28,127 bases of DNA from positions 1 to 28,127 of the IMG/VR virus record IMGVR_UViG_3300035698_018921. One strand, 5' to 3'. A program made the position numbers and the translations under genes. Position 1 is the first letter of the stretch. Each line of letters opens with the position of its first letter. Shown piece after piece: positions 1-8,797 of the stretch. A model generated the notes under the pieces. It ran no database searches. It was not told where the DNA came from and saw only the letters and a program-made list of their open reading frames with translations. Source of the stretch: a virus.

Positions 1-30
1 AATTAAATCTTAATTGCAACTTAATATCAG

Positions 31-60
31 AAAAGGGACTGCTTATGTGGTCCCTTTTTT
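31..60 (+). terminator. Rho-independent terminator after the tail tube gene
   Basis: The stem AAAAGGGAC (31-39) pairs with GTCCCTTTT (50-58) across a 10-nt loop and runs into a T tract (55-61). It lies 25 bp past the tail tube stop codon (at 4-6, equal to 28004-28006). Its likely job is to lower read-through from the abundant tube transcript into the chaperone and tape-measure genes. Confidence 0.85.
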
Positions 61-80
61 TATTGTGTGCTATATATAGA

Positions 81-88
81 TATAAATC
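81..88 (+). promoter_or_regulatory. Putative phage late-type promoter element (TATAAATC)
   Basis: TATAAATC lies just after the tail-tube terminator and 25 bp before the chaperone ATG at 114. It differs by one base from the T4 late promoter core TATAAATA and resembles the AAATGTAAATA motif found before other genes here. Its position between a terminator and a gene start supports a promoter. That function is an inference. Confidence 0.4.
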
Positions 89-113
89 AAACCAAACATG
101 GAGTATTAAAAAT

Positions 114-575
114 ATGTTCTCACCACACAAAACACAAGTTGTATCTTTTGAATTCGAAGATACGGATGGACAAGTTCATCCGATTACCCTGACTTTATCT
201 CGTATGTCAGCTAGTTTACAGATCTTGTTGGCATTAAAATATGCAAATGTACAAGCCTTGATTGAATTAACCAAAGAAGATGAGGATGCATTAGATGATG
301 CGAAGTCAGATAGTAATAATGATATATACGTACAACTAGACATTCTTAATCGCCAGACATTGTCAAATACCGTGGTGGGTATAGAAGGGGTAGATTTGAG
401 TTTCTTTGAGGATTCCGTTTGGCCCTCAGACGTTCAGTCTAGATTTAATTGGTTTAATTTATGTGGTAGAACTTTTGTTGAGAATTGCTGTATTGCATAT
501 CAGGAGGCTGGAACACCAAAAATGCCCCCAAAATCCTCAAAGCCTTCTGCTCGAGCAAGGCAGCCCAAGAAATAA
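114..575 (+). CDS. Tail assembly chaperone, short form (gpG-like)
   Basis: This 153-residue protein sits between the tail tube and tape-measure genes, where siphophages encode the chaperone that loads the tape measure for tail assembly. The sequence alone shows no strong family motif, so the call rests on position, size and the frameshift below. I start it at ATG 114 (GGAG at 100-103). An upstream in-frame ATG at 45 lies inside the terminator hairpin. The C-terminal tail is rich in Pro, Lys and Arg and overlies a canonical -1 slippery heptamer, C CCA AAA, at 527-533. A -1 ORF continues to 838. That arrangement is the classic G/GT chaperone pair. Confidence 0.75.
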   Translation: MFSPHKTQVVSFEFEDTDGQVHPITLTLSRMSASLQILLALKYANVQALIELTKEDEDALDDAKSDSNNDIYVQLDILNRQTLSNTVVGIEGVDLSFFEDSVWPSDVQSRFNWFNLCGRTFVENCCIAYQEAGTPKMPPKSSKPSARARQPKK

Positions 576-838
576 GTCAGGATCCATCAAAGGACGGAAG
601 TAACATTGCCGTGGTAGTTAACAATTATGATGTTATTAGGGACAAGTATGGTCATTTTTGGAATTATTTAGAACATATTTATATCCAAGCTGGGCTGTAT
701 CAAGATAACTATATGACATTGCACGATTTAACTGATTATGACTATCAAGCTATAATCATGGTGCTCAATGGTATCCATCAAGCAAAGAATGAATTTAAGT
801 CAAATGAGAAGTTCCTAGATAGTTTCTTCGGCTCTTAA
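114..838 (+). CDS. Tail assembly chaperone, frameshifted long form (gpGT-like)
   Basis: Slippage by -1 at C CCA AAA (527-533) would join the first 140 residues of the short form to 101 residues read in the -1 frame, giving about 241 residues. The T extension starts ILKAFCSSK and ends DSFFGS. The -1 frame has an ATG at 485 but no convincing ribosome binding site, which argues for frameshifting over separate initiation. In lambda-like phages the long form is made at a low ratio and binds tail tube subunits while the G part coats the tape measure. The family role is established; its use here is inferred from position and the slippery site. Confidence 0.7.
527..533 (+). other. Programmed -1 ribosomal frameshift site (C CCA AAA)
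   Basis: In the zero frame the codons read CCC CCA AAA TCC. The heptamer C CCA AAA fits X XXY YYZ exactly, so both tRNAs can re-pair after a one-base backward slip. The -1 frame then stays open to 838. The zero frame ends at 575, giving a 42-nt window downstream. Confidence 0.75.
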
Positions 839-840
839 AA

Positions 841-848
841 TGTAAATA
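841..848 (+). promoter_or_regulatory. Putative late promoter motif before the tape measure gene
   Basis: TGTAAATA sits in the core 11-mer AAATGTAAATA (838-848), in the 46-bp gap between the GT stop and the tape-measure ATG at 885. The same 11-mer occurs before several other gene starts in this genome. A phage-specific promoter is inferred. Confidence 0.5.
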
Positions 849-884
849 TGAATAGCATTTGAAACTCATCGGGGACAGTAAAAC

Positions 885-2654
885 ATGGCCAATGTCAGTA
901 CAAACGTATCAGTAACATCTTCAGATAATCTATCCCAATTACAAGATAATTTGAACGGTGTCACAAAAGCCGTGGAAGATGTAGATAAAGCTTTGGATAA
1001 AGCTGCGCATCAGGCCGGGGCTATGGGTCGAGCAGTTTCGGCTGGGTCGGACAAAGCAGAATCATCTGTTAGAAGTCTCAGGCAAGCCGCTAACGGAGCC
1101 GCAAATGGTTTGGCCGCTATGGGTGGTGTGTCAACTTTGGCAGCCATAGGTGGCATTGTAGCCGCTGTGGAACTCGCTAAACTTGCATTTGAAGGTCTAA
1201 AGATTATTTTAGAGAAGACAGTAGAATCAAATGAGGAAGTAGCCAGTAGACTATCTAATACCTCCAATGGATTAAATACTATGACCGCCGCATTGGGTGG
1301 TGCCATTTTTGGTGGTGAGGGAGCTAACGCTGTCTTTGATACCTTTAATTCAATAATCCAACAGGCTACAGACTATATTGAAGCCAATAAAGATTCAATT
1401 GATGCATTTGTCGTCAGCATGTCTGGGGGATTCCTCACGGCCATACAAACATCTATCCAGGTTGTTGGTTTTCTAGCTACTGGTTTCAATAATATAAGAG
1501 CAATTATACCTCTAATGCAAATTGGAACAGTTAATCTTGCATCTGCATTTATTGATTTCGGATTAGTTTTAACTGATGCTGTGGTAGGTGCCATATCTTT
1601 GGCTGCAAGTTCCCTCGCTGACTTCGTCGACGGCTCGGTAGAACTAGCAAATAGAATTCCAGGTGTAAGTATTCAACTGGATGCTGCTTCTACTGTATTA
1701 AGAAACTTTGCTGCTGACGCTGATGCCTCCAGCGAATCTTTGAATGCACAAAGAGCTGCTATGGAAATGGCAGCAAACGTTACACGAGACGAATATGTTG
1801 CAGAATTGGTTAGATTAGAAGATCAAAATGCTTCTATTACAGAAACTGTTGGACTAGCATCCGCAGCAATTGATGGTATGGCCTCTAGAATGGCTTCAGG
1901 GGCTGCCTCTGCCACGACGTTTGCTGCGGCGCAAGAAGACGTGGGTGGGTCAACAGATACCGCCACAGAGGCTCTCAATGCGCAAGCTCAAGCTTTAGAA
2001 AAACTATTATCTCTCCAGTCTGAACAGGGTGCAAGACTATTGGCACAGAAAGAAGAAGAATCTATTAAACAATTAGAACTTCAAACTATGCTTACTGATG
2101 GTATATTAGCAGATAAGCAAAGAGAGTTGGACGCATTGGCCAAGATGGGCGCAATTAGCATCGAAAGAGCAGCGAGCCAAAGCGATAAACTATTAGAAAT
2201 AGCAACTGCTGAGAAAGAAGCTAGAGCTGAAAGAGATTCTTTAATCACAAATAAGGCTCAGGGACTATCGGCTGCTCTTGTTTCTATTGAAGGAAAAAGC
2301 GCCAAGGAGCGCAAGAAGGCAGCCAAGCAGGCAATTGCTGGCGTGTTAAAATCAGAAGGTTCCGGCCTTATTGCTCAGGGTGTTGGTAATCTAATAGCAT
2401 TGAATCCAATTGGATCCCTCCAGATTGCCGGTGGTACATCTATGCTGGTGGCCGGTCGTAAGCTCGGCGGCGGCGGAGGAGGCGGTGCTGGTTCTGCTCC
2501 ATCAGCTCCAGTTTCAGCCCCAAGGGCCAATGTTCAGGCAGGAAATAATACAACAATCAACCCAACAGTTAATATAGGTTTTGCTGGGGATCGTAGAGCT
2601 ATCTCGCGAGATGTTGATGATGCTGTAAGAAAATCACAGTCTAGGAGAGTATAA
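885..2654 (+). CDS. Tail tape measure protein
   Basis: This 589-residue protein follows the tail chaperones and precedes the distal tail protein, the usual place for the tape measure. It is helix-rich and Ala-rich, with heptad-like coiled-coil stretches near residues 10-65 and 370-460. Strongly hydrophobic segments lie around residues 75-110 and 175-240 (for example AAIGGIVAAVELAK). The C-terminus has a Gly-rich linker (about 530-540), then a short Asn/Thr-rich stretch and a basic end. At roughly 1.5 angstrom per residue, a rule known from the family, it would specify a tail near 90 nm. A ribosome binding site-like GGGGA (871-875) precedes ATG 885. It is the clearest tail call after the tube protein. 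Confidence 0.85.
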   Translation: MANVSTNVSVTSSDNLSQLQDNLNGVTKAVEDVDKALDKAAHQAGAMGRAVSAGSDKAESSVRSLRQAANGAANGLAAMGGVSTLAAIGGIVAAVELAKLAFEGLKIILEKTVESNEEVASRLSNTSNGLNTMTAALGGAIFGGEGANAVFDTFNSIIQQATDYIEANKDSIDAFVVSMSGGFLTAIQTSIQVVGFLATGFNNIRAIIPLMQIGTVNLASAFIDFGLVLTDAVVGAISLAASSLADFVDGSVELANRIPGVSIQLDAASTVLRNFAADADASSESLNAQRAAMEMAANVTRDEYVAELVRLEDQNASITETVGLASAAIDGMASRMASGAASATTFAAAQEDVGGSTDTATEALNAQAQALEKLLSLQSEQGARLLAQKEEESIKQLELQTMLTDGILADKQRELDALAKMGAISIERAASQSDKLLEIATAEKEARAERDSLITNKAQGLSAALVSIEGKSAKERKKAAKQAIAGVLKSEGSGLIAQGVGNLIALNPIGSLQIAGGTSMLVAGRKLGGGGGGGAGSAPSAPVSAPRANVQAGNNTTINPTVNIGFAGDRRAISRDVDDAVRKSQSRRV

Positions 2655-2657
2655 TAA

Positions 2658-3578
2658 ATGGCTTCATATTTAAACACACCTGAGTTTCCAATTATCAGTT
2701 ATAACGTGGCTGTGCCAGAAATAACTGTTACGGTTCTAAACATATCTACTGCTGAGACTCATAATACAATCATTCCTCTGGGCTCATACCTTGGATATAG
2801 TCAGACATGGAATACATCCTTGGGTGGGCTTGCCGTTGCAGGAAATAGAAGTCTAAATGGCATTCTAGACCAAGTTGTCACAGATGTACTCGTTAATGAT
2901 TTTGGATATGTAGGAGCTTCCTGTTGGACTGCTTATGATACTGTCACATCTTTAGGCGAAGTTCAGTTGAGAACTCTTATACATTTTGATACAGTTCCAG
3001 CAGCAGCAGCCGGATATAGAATTACTTTATCAAGTAACTTTGAGGACTTTGGATGGGACTCAGCTAATAGAGTTTTACCAAATGTCACATTTGTTGCAGC
3101 GAATGACTTTTATCCATCTGGACTGTGGCAACCGTATAATTTAACTGTGTTAGATAACAGGAGAAGTTTAAGGGAAGTCTATCAAACAGAGGCTTCTTAT
3201 GACTTCCCAGTTGAAACGCTGACTTGGGGTGAGCAGAAAGTTAGAAGGGTCATGTCCTTTCCAGCAGTTTATGCTGCATATATCTACGAATATAGAAAAC
3301 AAGTTCAATCATTTGCTGATGTGGCCTCGGTCGATTCAACAGACCCACACAATCTACTAGCTAACATGATGTCAGCATTAGGTGTAGACACATCGTGCAG
3401 GATTTATCAAGGGCCAGCAGATGCGACCGATACGGCTGGACAGTACTGGCAATCGTATTATGTAGGGACGGGAGTCAATGATACGTCATCTATCATTGAC
3501 GACGTGTCAAATGGGCAGATGTTCTCGGTAAACTTAGGATTTCTTCTTTCAAATAAGGTAGGAGCGGGAACAATCTAA
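2658..3578 (+). CDS. Putative distal tail protein (Dit-like)
   Basis: This 306-residue beta-rich protein lies directly between the tape measure and a large hub protein. Siphophages place the distal tail protein there, forming the ring that joins tube to tip. It starts 3 bp after the tape-measure stop with AGGAGAG at 2643-2649. Its own stop overlaps the next ATG by one base (TAATG). No diagnostic motif is visible, so the role comes from order and size. It could instead be another minor tail protein. Confidence 0.55.
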   Translation: MASYLNTPEFPIISYNVAVPEITVTVLNISTAETHNTIIPLGSYLGYSQTWNTSLGGLAVAGNRSLNGILDQVVTDVLVNDFGYVGASCWTAYDTVTSLGEVQLRTLIHFDTVPAAAAGYRITLSSNFEDFGWDSANRVLPNVTFVAANDFYPSGLWQPYNLTVLDNRRSLREVYQTEASYDFPVETLTWGEQKVRRVMSFPAVYAAYIYEYRKQVQSFADVASVDSTDPHNLLANMMSALGVDTSCRIYQGPADATDTAGQYWQSYYVGTGVNDTSSIIDDVSNGQMFSVNLGFLLSNKVGAGTI

Positions 3579-6500
3579 TGACAAATCAATACAAAATAGC
3601 TTATATGGTCCTCCATGGTTGGGGGTATGTGACAACTGATATGGCAACATCTACAGTTGTCTCCGTAGTTAATGTTTCTGATGATATTTGGGACGTGGAA
3701 TTAACATTTGCCACAGCTTATAGTTCCACCATTTTTGATATCGATGACGAAATAGGATCAAGAGTCTGGTGTGAAGGACTTTCTACCAGAAATATCTTTC
3801 CTGGAGAATATACTCTCATAAATGCTGATGGAGCAAGTAATAGAATCACAATTAGAGGCGAGTTTACCCTTGGAAATCCAACTACAGGTACAGCCGTTAA
3901 CGGGACCACACGCATCGAAGACTTCTATAAGTATTCAAATGCTCGACATCCAGACTTTGTCACCGGAGCTAATGCTCAGTCCAGATGGGTCGGGAATATC
4001 ATTAGAGGGCAAGATCAAACCACGGAAGGCATTTCCCTCACAATAGGCCAGAGTATCGACCTAGATAAGGCGGGGTTCGCGTCAGTTGGCGGCATTTCTG
4101 TTACTATGGCCTATTCCGAATCATACCCTTCAATAATTAGATTACTAAGGTCAAGACCGGAATATATTCAAGACGTTACAGATAAAGAACTAATCACAGA
4201 AGCTATGACCCTGAATGTGGCTCGTTCAGCATACGCCACCAATCTTGGTATTAAATACACGCGCTCAACTGCGCCTACTGTTGTCCTAGACAACGCTGAT
4301 GCGGTAGATACCTCATTTAATGCCACAAATGGTACAGCCTTTTCGTTTAGTCCAATCTGGATTGATCAAGAAGCTATGATATTGAACGCGGATTCAACGC
4401 AAACTGCTGGCACACAACGTTCCCTTGCTGTCACTCGCGGCGTACTTCGCACCCAAGCTGTGAATCACGTCCCTAAATCAACAGTATTACAGCCTCTCCC
4501 AGGTTCAATTGGAACGCTCTGCCAAATATTAACAATAGATTCTTCAGCCCTTCTACTTTCAGCAGAAGACGAACAGTTTTTCGGCATCGTTGAAAACCTA
4601 TTAATTGTGGATAACCAAACCAAGTTTACTTTAGAAATCTCAGATGTTTCTATTACAGGTTTTAGGCAGACATTTCAGGCAAAACTTGCAGGAGCTTCCC
4701 TTGTACTGGATAAAGCTAGAAATTCCAATTTAGATCAAAGATTGAAATTCGACGTGGATGATACCATACCTTATATTAATTCCACGACTTCTCAAGGATC
4801 TTGGCAATGGTTACAAATAGGTAAGGCTGCTGTTAGGGTGGACGATCTAAACTACATTCAGGCTGATGACCAACCAAAATACATTCAGAATATTCAGCCA
4901 ATAATTGACACCAATGGAAACTATGTATACAGATGCGAGTACAAGGGTAACGGGTTTCTTTCATATCGATTAACTGGATCAGCAACTACTTTAGTTGATA
5001 ACTGGTATACTATTGAGCCATCTGAGGATCAATTATCTCAAGATCCATACCTATATCCAGTCTCCCTACTTGATGGGGACGATGCCCGTAGTACATTAGC
5101 TAATAATTACAGAGCCAGATCAGAGGGTTCTTTTCTAATTAGATCAGACCAGATCGAAATGCCTATAGGTTCCAATTTTGAAACACAAGGTGGAGGGCCT
5201 ACAAGGGATGCCGTATATATACAACAGTTTGATCAAGATAATAGAACTAGACTTAACAGAGACTTGGGAGATACTGGAGAAGATTTTTACACGAAACGTG
5301 CTTATAATGCTATTGGACCACGAAAGAACATCTCCCTATGCCACGTTTTTGAGCAGACTCCAGGTCTTGTAATTGGTTTGGAAAGAGATGATACTGAACT
5401 AGTTAATACAATAAATCCTCTAGCAAAGGTTGCATTCAATAAGAAGAAAATCAATGTTGCAATGCTATTACTTCAGGTACTAACATCTGGTGATGGTCTA
5501 TGTGGAGATAGTCCGAATGGAATTTGGGATGTTTTACCACACAATGTGGGGCTTGGTATTCCTTTAGATAGAATAGACTTAGAATCCTTTGGAATAAAAG
5601 ACTTTGGAAACGGTACTACATACGAATTCCAGCCACGAGCACCTGAACAGGCAGCGAAAGGAGCTGATAGATGGGCACGAACTGAATTTTATAACGTCGC
5701 AATCAAACAGAAAGATACGGGGAATGTGGCAAAATGGCTGACACAAAAGATATTAAGACCTCTTGGTGTTGTTCTTGCTCAATCAAAAAATCCAGATACT
5801 GGACTGCTGCAACTCACAGCATATCCAATTCAGGGAGTCGCGCCCACCAGCGAAGCAGAATTGAATATAATTTCTGGTGTCGGTCTTACTGATGCAGATT
5901 TATTTAAAGAAGTAGGACAACCTATAGACTTCTCGTCAGAGGCTGATGGTGGTGATATTATTTCTTCTGTTTCATATAAATGGCAAAACATCACGAATAG
6001 AATAGATGACACCGATGTAGCCTATAATCAAACTATAAAAACAATACCGGCGTTGCCTGTTACAGACTCTGCCGAGGTTCAGCCTGGAGCTAATCTATTC
6101 AGTTTCATACAAGCTAAGCCAGTTGAAATTACCCTTGATTTTCAACCAGTTGCAACAAAGGTTATAACTAAACTAGGTAGAGATAAGGTGAGGGAATATT
6201 CCAGCGTTCTCTCACGAATTAATTTCACAACTCAAAATACAAATGACATCAGAGTTGGTCAGAGAAAGTTCTTATCTTTTACTAATGCCATTAATACATC
6301 CTCTGGAGAGCGTGGTATAGCTGGTGTTGGCATTGTTATTGAGCAGAAAAATGACATATTGAAAGGACTATTTTACAACACGGTACTAGTTATACTACAG
6401 ACTAAGAGTTTCAATTATAACAATTGGGCGCCAACTGGCGAACTAGACATTATCAATTCAAATGTATCATTTGATATTATAAGAAATAAGTTCTCTATGC

Positions 6501-6793
6501 CAGAAATGTATGCAAGGGATGCAGAAACATTTGAAATTAATGATGAACTTCTATTATATGATGCTAATTGGAATCTATTATCAATAGATGGTTCAGGGGA
6601 TCCTGATCCTCAGCCAATCAGCTCAATAACTGGAAATACTATTGTTGTTGATTTCCCATTCACAAATGGAGCTGGCTCAAGTATTACGCCGACTTCTGGA
6701 ATGTACATTACTTTGGATTCCTCAGAGGTTCAGCCTTTCGATACAGAAACAAATTGGTCGTTTATGAATGACAACTTATCAATATGGGAATAA
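3578..6793 (+). CDS. Putative tail hub / tip attachment protein (Tal or gpJ-like)
   Basis: At 1071 residues this is the largest protein in the genome. It is encoded immediately after the distal tail protein with a one-base overlap, the canonical place for the baseplate hub or tail-associated protein. The sequence looks like a multidomain beta protein. A long central region (about 550-760) lies near segments such as KWLTQKILRPLGVVL, followed by a late beta domain (about 840-1000) containing GERGIAGVGIVIEQK. I see no peptidase or muramidase motif. The family normally caps the tail tube and contacts the host envelope. Annotation rests on size and position. Confidence 0.6.
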   Translation: MTNQYKIAYMVLHGWGYVTTDMATSTVVSVVNVSDDIWDVELTFATAYSSTIFDIDDEIGSRVWCEGLSTRNIFPGEYTLINADGASNRITIRGEFTLGNPTTGTAVNGTTRIEDFYKYSNARHPDFVTGANAQSRWVGNIIRGQDQTTEGISLTIGQSIDLDKAGFASVGGISVTMAYSESYPSIIRLLRSRPEYIQDVTDKELITEAMTLNVARSAYATNLGIKYTRSTAPTVVLDNADAVDTSFNATNGTAFSFSPIWIDQEAMILNADSTQTAGTQRSLAVTRGVLRTQAVNHVPKSTVLQPLPGSIGTLCQILTIDSSALLLSAEDEQFFGIVENLLIVDNQTKFTLEISDVSITGFRQTFQAKLAGASLVLDKARNSNLDQRLKFDVDDTIPYINSTTSQGSWQWLQIGKAAVRVDDLNYIQADDQPKYIQNIQPIIDTNGNYVYRCEYKGNGFLSYRLTGSATTLVDNWYTIEPSEDQLSQDPYLYPVSLLDGDDARSTLANNYRARSEGSFLIRSDQIEMPIGSNFETQGGGPTRDAVYIQQFDQDNRTRLNRDLGDTGEDFYTKRAYNAIGPRKNISLCHVFEQTPGLVIGLERDDTELVNTINPLAKVAFNKKKINVAMLLLQVLTSGDGLCGDSPNGIWDVLPHNVGLGIPLDRIDLESFGIKDFGNGTTYEFQPRAPEQAAKGADRWARTEFYNVAIKQKDTGNVAKWLTQKILRPLGVVLAQSKNPDTGLLQLTAYPIQGVAPTSEAELNIISGVGLTDADLFKEVGQPIDFSSEADGGDIISSVSYKWQNITNRIDDTDVAYNQTIKTIPALPVTDSAEVQPGANLFSFIQAKPVEITLDFQPVATKVITKLGRDKVREYSSVLSRINFTTQNTNDIRVGQRKFLSFTNAINTSSGERGIAGVGIVIEQKNDILKGLFYNTVLVILQTKSFNYNNWAPTGELDIINSNVSFDIIRNKFSMPEMYARDAETFEINDELLLYDANWNLLSIDGSGDPDPQPISSITGNTIVVDFPFTNGAGSSITPTSGMYITLDSSEVQPFDTETNWSFMNDNLSIWE

Positions 6794-6796
6794 AAC

Positions 6797-7924
6797 ATGG
6801 CTTACATACCATTGGACAATGCTAACGATTGGATTGAGAAAGGAACCAGTCCATCCGTAGCCGCTGGTCCAGTAAAAATATTAAAGGAGAATGCAGTTTG
6901 GATGCTGGATAACAAATTGCAACAAAAAGGAGCACATTACCATCCAGGCCCAACAAATTCTACAGATATTACAGCAATGGATGGGAGTAACCTAACGGGG
7001 CAACCAGATGCAAGACTAGGTTCAGATAACCCTGAGACGATTGGGTTGCAATTTTCTACACATCCGTGCATGCCACATATACTACCGCTTGGGTTCATGC
7101 CTTCGGCTCGCTCTCAGGAGCTTACAGTCAGAATATCATGTAAGATTGAAAATGCTCCGGTAGATGTTGCTGCTGTACTGTTGGACCAAAGTACTGGTGC
7201 CATGATTCCATATCAGCCCGATTGGGGATTCAATGAAGCTAATTTTGGGGCCGCCAATACTGCTGGAACTACTGATTGGATCAGTACTACGGGGTCTTTC
7301 AGAGGTGCAATTCTTACGGCTGATAATTATGTGTCGATGCCAATCTCCGTCAGCGGTACGTCTTCTACTGGTGATATCAGCTATTATTCGTTAGATGTTA
7401 ATTTAAATAAAGACTTAGAAAATAACGCCACAACGGTAATTGGGGATAATTTTGCAGTTCGAACCACAGATAGCGACACATCGGGTAACGGAGTATTTGA
7501 CAAGGAACCACAGGGTTCGTTTGTGCTGGCTTTAGTTTTTTGCTCTCGCGTGGATGAGGCTGGGGCCGCCACACCTAATATTGTTGGAGTAAGATATGGT
7601 AATAAGGCAATTGAAATTGATAGTAAAACTACAGCTCTAACAAATGGACCAGGTAAATATCATAAGATTGTCAAGATTACCGATGGAGTCGCCAATCCCA
7701 CACCGACAGTATCATATCAAGACACATGGCATCATGTGATCCAAGCAAGACCTAGAGATATAACAGATTCAAATTGGGGAACAAACAATGTGGAGCTGTT
7801 CGTTTGGCCTGAGGTTCCGGCTTCCGCTAATCCAGCTACTTTTACTTCAGGTGCTGGGGTGTCTATTTATGATCTTGGTAAGGTAACTTTACTTTCAGTA
7901 TCTGTCACGGAGAAGATCTTATGA
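6797..7924 (+). CDS. Tail-tip structural protein of unknown family
   Basis: I do not recognise this 375-residue protein. It follows the hub gene after 3 bp and overlaps the next gene in an ATGA junction (7921-7924), so it is translationally coupled within the tail operon. It is Gly/Ser/Thr/Asn-rich and appears beta-structured, with few charged helices. An N-terminal HYHP motif and Cys residues near CMPHILPLGF are visible. Position suggests a tail-tip or receptor-contact component, which is an inference. Confidence 0.5.
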   Translation: MAYIPLDNANDWIEKGTSPSVAAGPVKILKENAVWMLDNKLQQKGAHYHPGPTNSTDITAMDGSNLTGQPDARLGSDNPETIGLQFSTHPCMPHILPLGFMPSARSQELTVRISCKIENAPVDVAAVLLDQSTGAMIPYQPDWGFNEANFGAANTAGTTDWISTTGSFRGAILTADNYVSMPISVSGTSSTGDISYYSLDVNLNKDLENNATTVIGDNFAVRTTDSDTSGNGVFDKEPQGSFVLALVFCSRVDEAGAATPNIVGVRYGNKAIEIDSKTTALTNGPGKYHKIVKITDGVANPTPTVSYQDTWHHVIQARPRDITDSNWGTNNVELFVWPEVPASANPATFTSGAGVSIYDLGKVTLLSVSVTEKIL

Positions 7925-8478
7925 GACAAGATATATTTATATTTATTGACTCGAATGGAGACATTCAACCTACAAATATCACCGGCTCTCTGGCAGGTTC
8001 TGTCACAGATTTCCGTTCCGGTTACTCAGACGAGCAGAACTTTGTTAGGCAAAATGCTGCGCCCGTCATAACGATGCAACCAATGCCGGTCAACATTGAT
8101 CCACAATCAGAATTCCTTTTGCCAGATGGAGTTAACACACAATTACAAAGGTTATCTCATGGTTTTTGGTTGACTGGATCTAGAGCGCAAATGGCAGCCG
8201 CCAGCGTGGATAAGGATGTTGATTATATGTATTCTAATCAAGTTTACAATAGCCAGGAGTATATTGCCGTTGGTTTTATATCTCAACTTATAAATGAATA
8301 CAGACAGACACCAGAAGGCTTTTTCATCGATCCTTATATTTTGAGGGGAACTAGTTGGACGTTATCTGGTACTACATCAAGAGATGATGTTCAGTCTAAT
8401 CAATTAAGCATAACTGGATATTATGGGCAGAATTTTCTACCTCAACATTGGAGCTACTACTATATTCTCAGGCCCTAA
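7921..8478 (+). CDS. Tail protein, zero-frame product of a possible +1 frameshift gene
   Basis: This 185-residue product is of unknown family and starts in an ATGA overlap with the preceding tail gene. It ends ILRP at CCC TAA (8473-8478). A second ORF in the +1 frame begins before this stop and runs to 8782. A Pro codon CCC before a stop codon is a known +1 slippery context; Listeria phage PSA uses CCC UGA in structural genes. A slip would produce one protein of about 286 residues. Without it, this is a separate short tail-tip protein. An assembly indel could give the same picture. Confidence 0.6.
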   Translation: MRQDIFIFIDSNGDIQPTNITGSLAGSVTDFRSGYSDEQNFVRQNAAPVITMQPMPVNIDPQSEFLLPDGVNTQLQRLSHGFWLTGSRAQMAAASVDKDVDYMYSNQVYNSQEYIAVGFISQLINEYRQTPEGFFIDPYILRGTSWTLSGTTSRDDVQSNQLSITGYYGQNFLPQHWSYYYILRP

Positions 8479-8782
8479 TGTTGGTATTCCCGTGGACCAG
8501 TATTACAAGGTGGCAAATGATATGGGTGGATTAAATGTGAGTAATGCAGATTTAATTCCAATTACGAATATACTTAGAGAATACCCTTTGAGTTACAATA
8601 TATCCAGTTTTGCATTCGGAAATTTATCAGATGGATTTACCAGAGATTTTGAACCTAATATATTCACCCAAATTCATGATCCTGAGTTTGATGATGCAGG
8701 GAGATTCGACCAAACTCAGATTATTCGACATGTAGTTTTTGAAATCGGAAGAACGGGTGGTGAAGATGATATTGTTACATAA
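8423..8782 (+). CDS. +1-frame continuation of the tail gene (possible recoded C-terminus)
   Basis: This ORF lies in the +1 frame relative to the 7921 gene and overlaps it by 56 bp. Its first ATG at 8423 lacks a convincing ribosome binding site. If made by a +1 slip at CCC TAA, the continuation reads NVGIPVDQYY and adds 101 residues to the upstream product. A separate start at ATG 8522, with AAGGTGG at 8507-8513, would give only 86 residues and is the main alternative. The product is of unknown family and sits within the tail-tip genes. Confidence 0.5.
   Translation: MGRIFYLNIGATTIFSGPNVGIPVDQYYKVANDMGGLNVSNADLIPITNILREYPLSYNISSFAFGNLSDGFTRDFEPNIFTQIHDPEFDDAGRFDQTQIIRHVVFEIGRTGGEDDIVT
8473..8478 (+). 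other. Candidate +1 frameshift site (CCC TAA T)
   Basis: The zero frame reads AGG CCC TAA T. A one-base forward slip of the Pro tRNA turns CCC into CCT, then reads AAT GTT GGT. The rare-type AGG codon and a stop in the A site would both favour slippage. The +1 frame is open to 8782. Confidence 0.5.
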
Positions 8783-8797
8783 TAGGAGAGTTTAAAT

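Larger units (their letters stand above)
1..127. repeat. Left copy of 127-bp terminal repeat (circularity overlap)
   Basis: This segment is identical to 28001-28127, base for base. It spans the stop codon of the tail tube gene, its terminator and the start of the next gene, so both copies are one locus seen twice. An exact length of 127 matches a common assembler k-mer size. I therefore infer a circular or permuted genome of 28,000 bp rather than a biological terminal repeat. Confidence 0.93.

Noticed and set aside
45-113. Upstream in-frame start for the tail chaperone at ATG 45
   Set aside because: It lies inside the terminator hairpin and its T tract and has no ribosome binding site; ATG 114 has GGAG upstream.
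1010-1594. Minus-strand ORFs inside the tape measure gene
   Set aside because: They are antisense shadows of an Ala-rich coding sequence, with no start signals.
8522-8782. Separate gene starting at ATG 8522
   Set aside because: AAGGTGG upstream makes it possible, but it would leave about 100 bp of open +1 frame unexplained; kept as the alternative to frameshifting.
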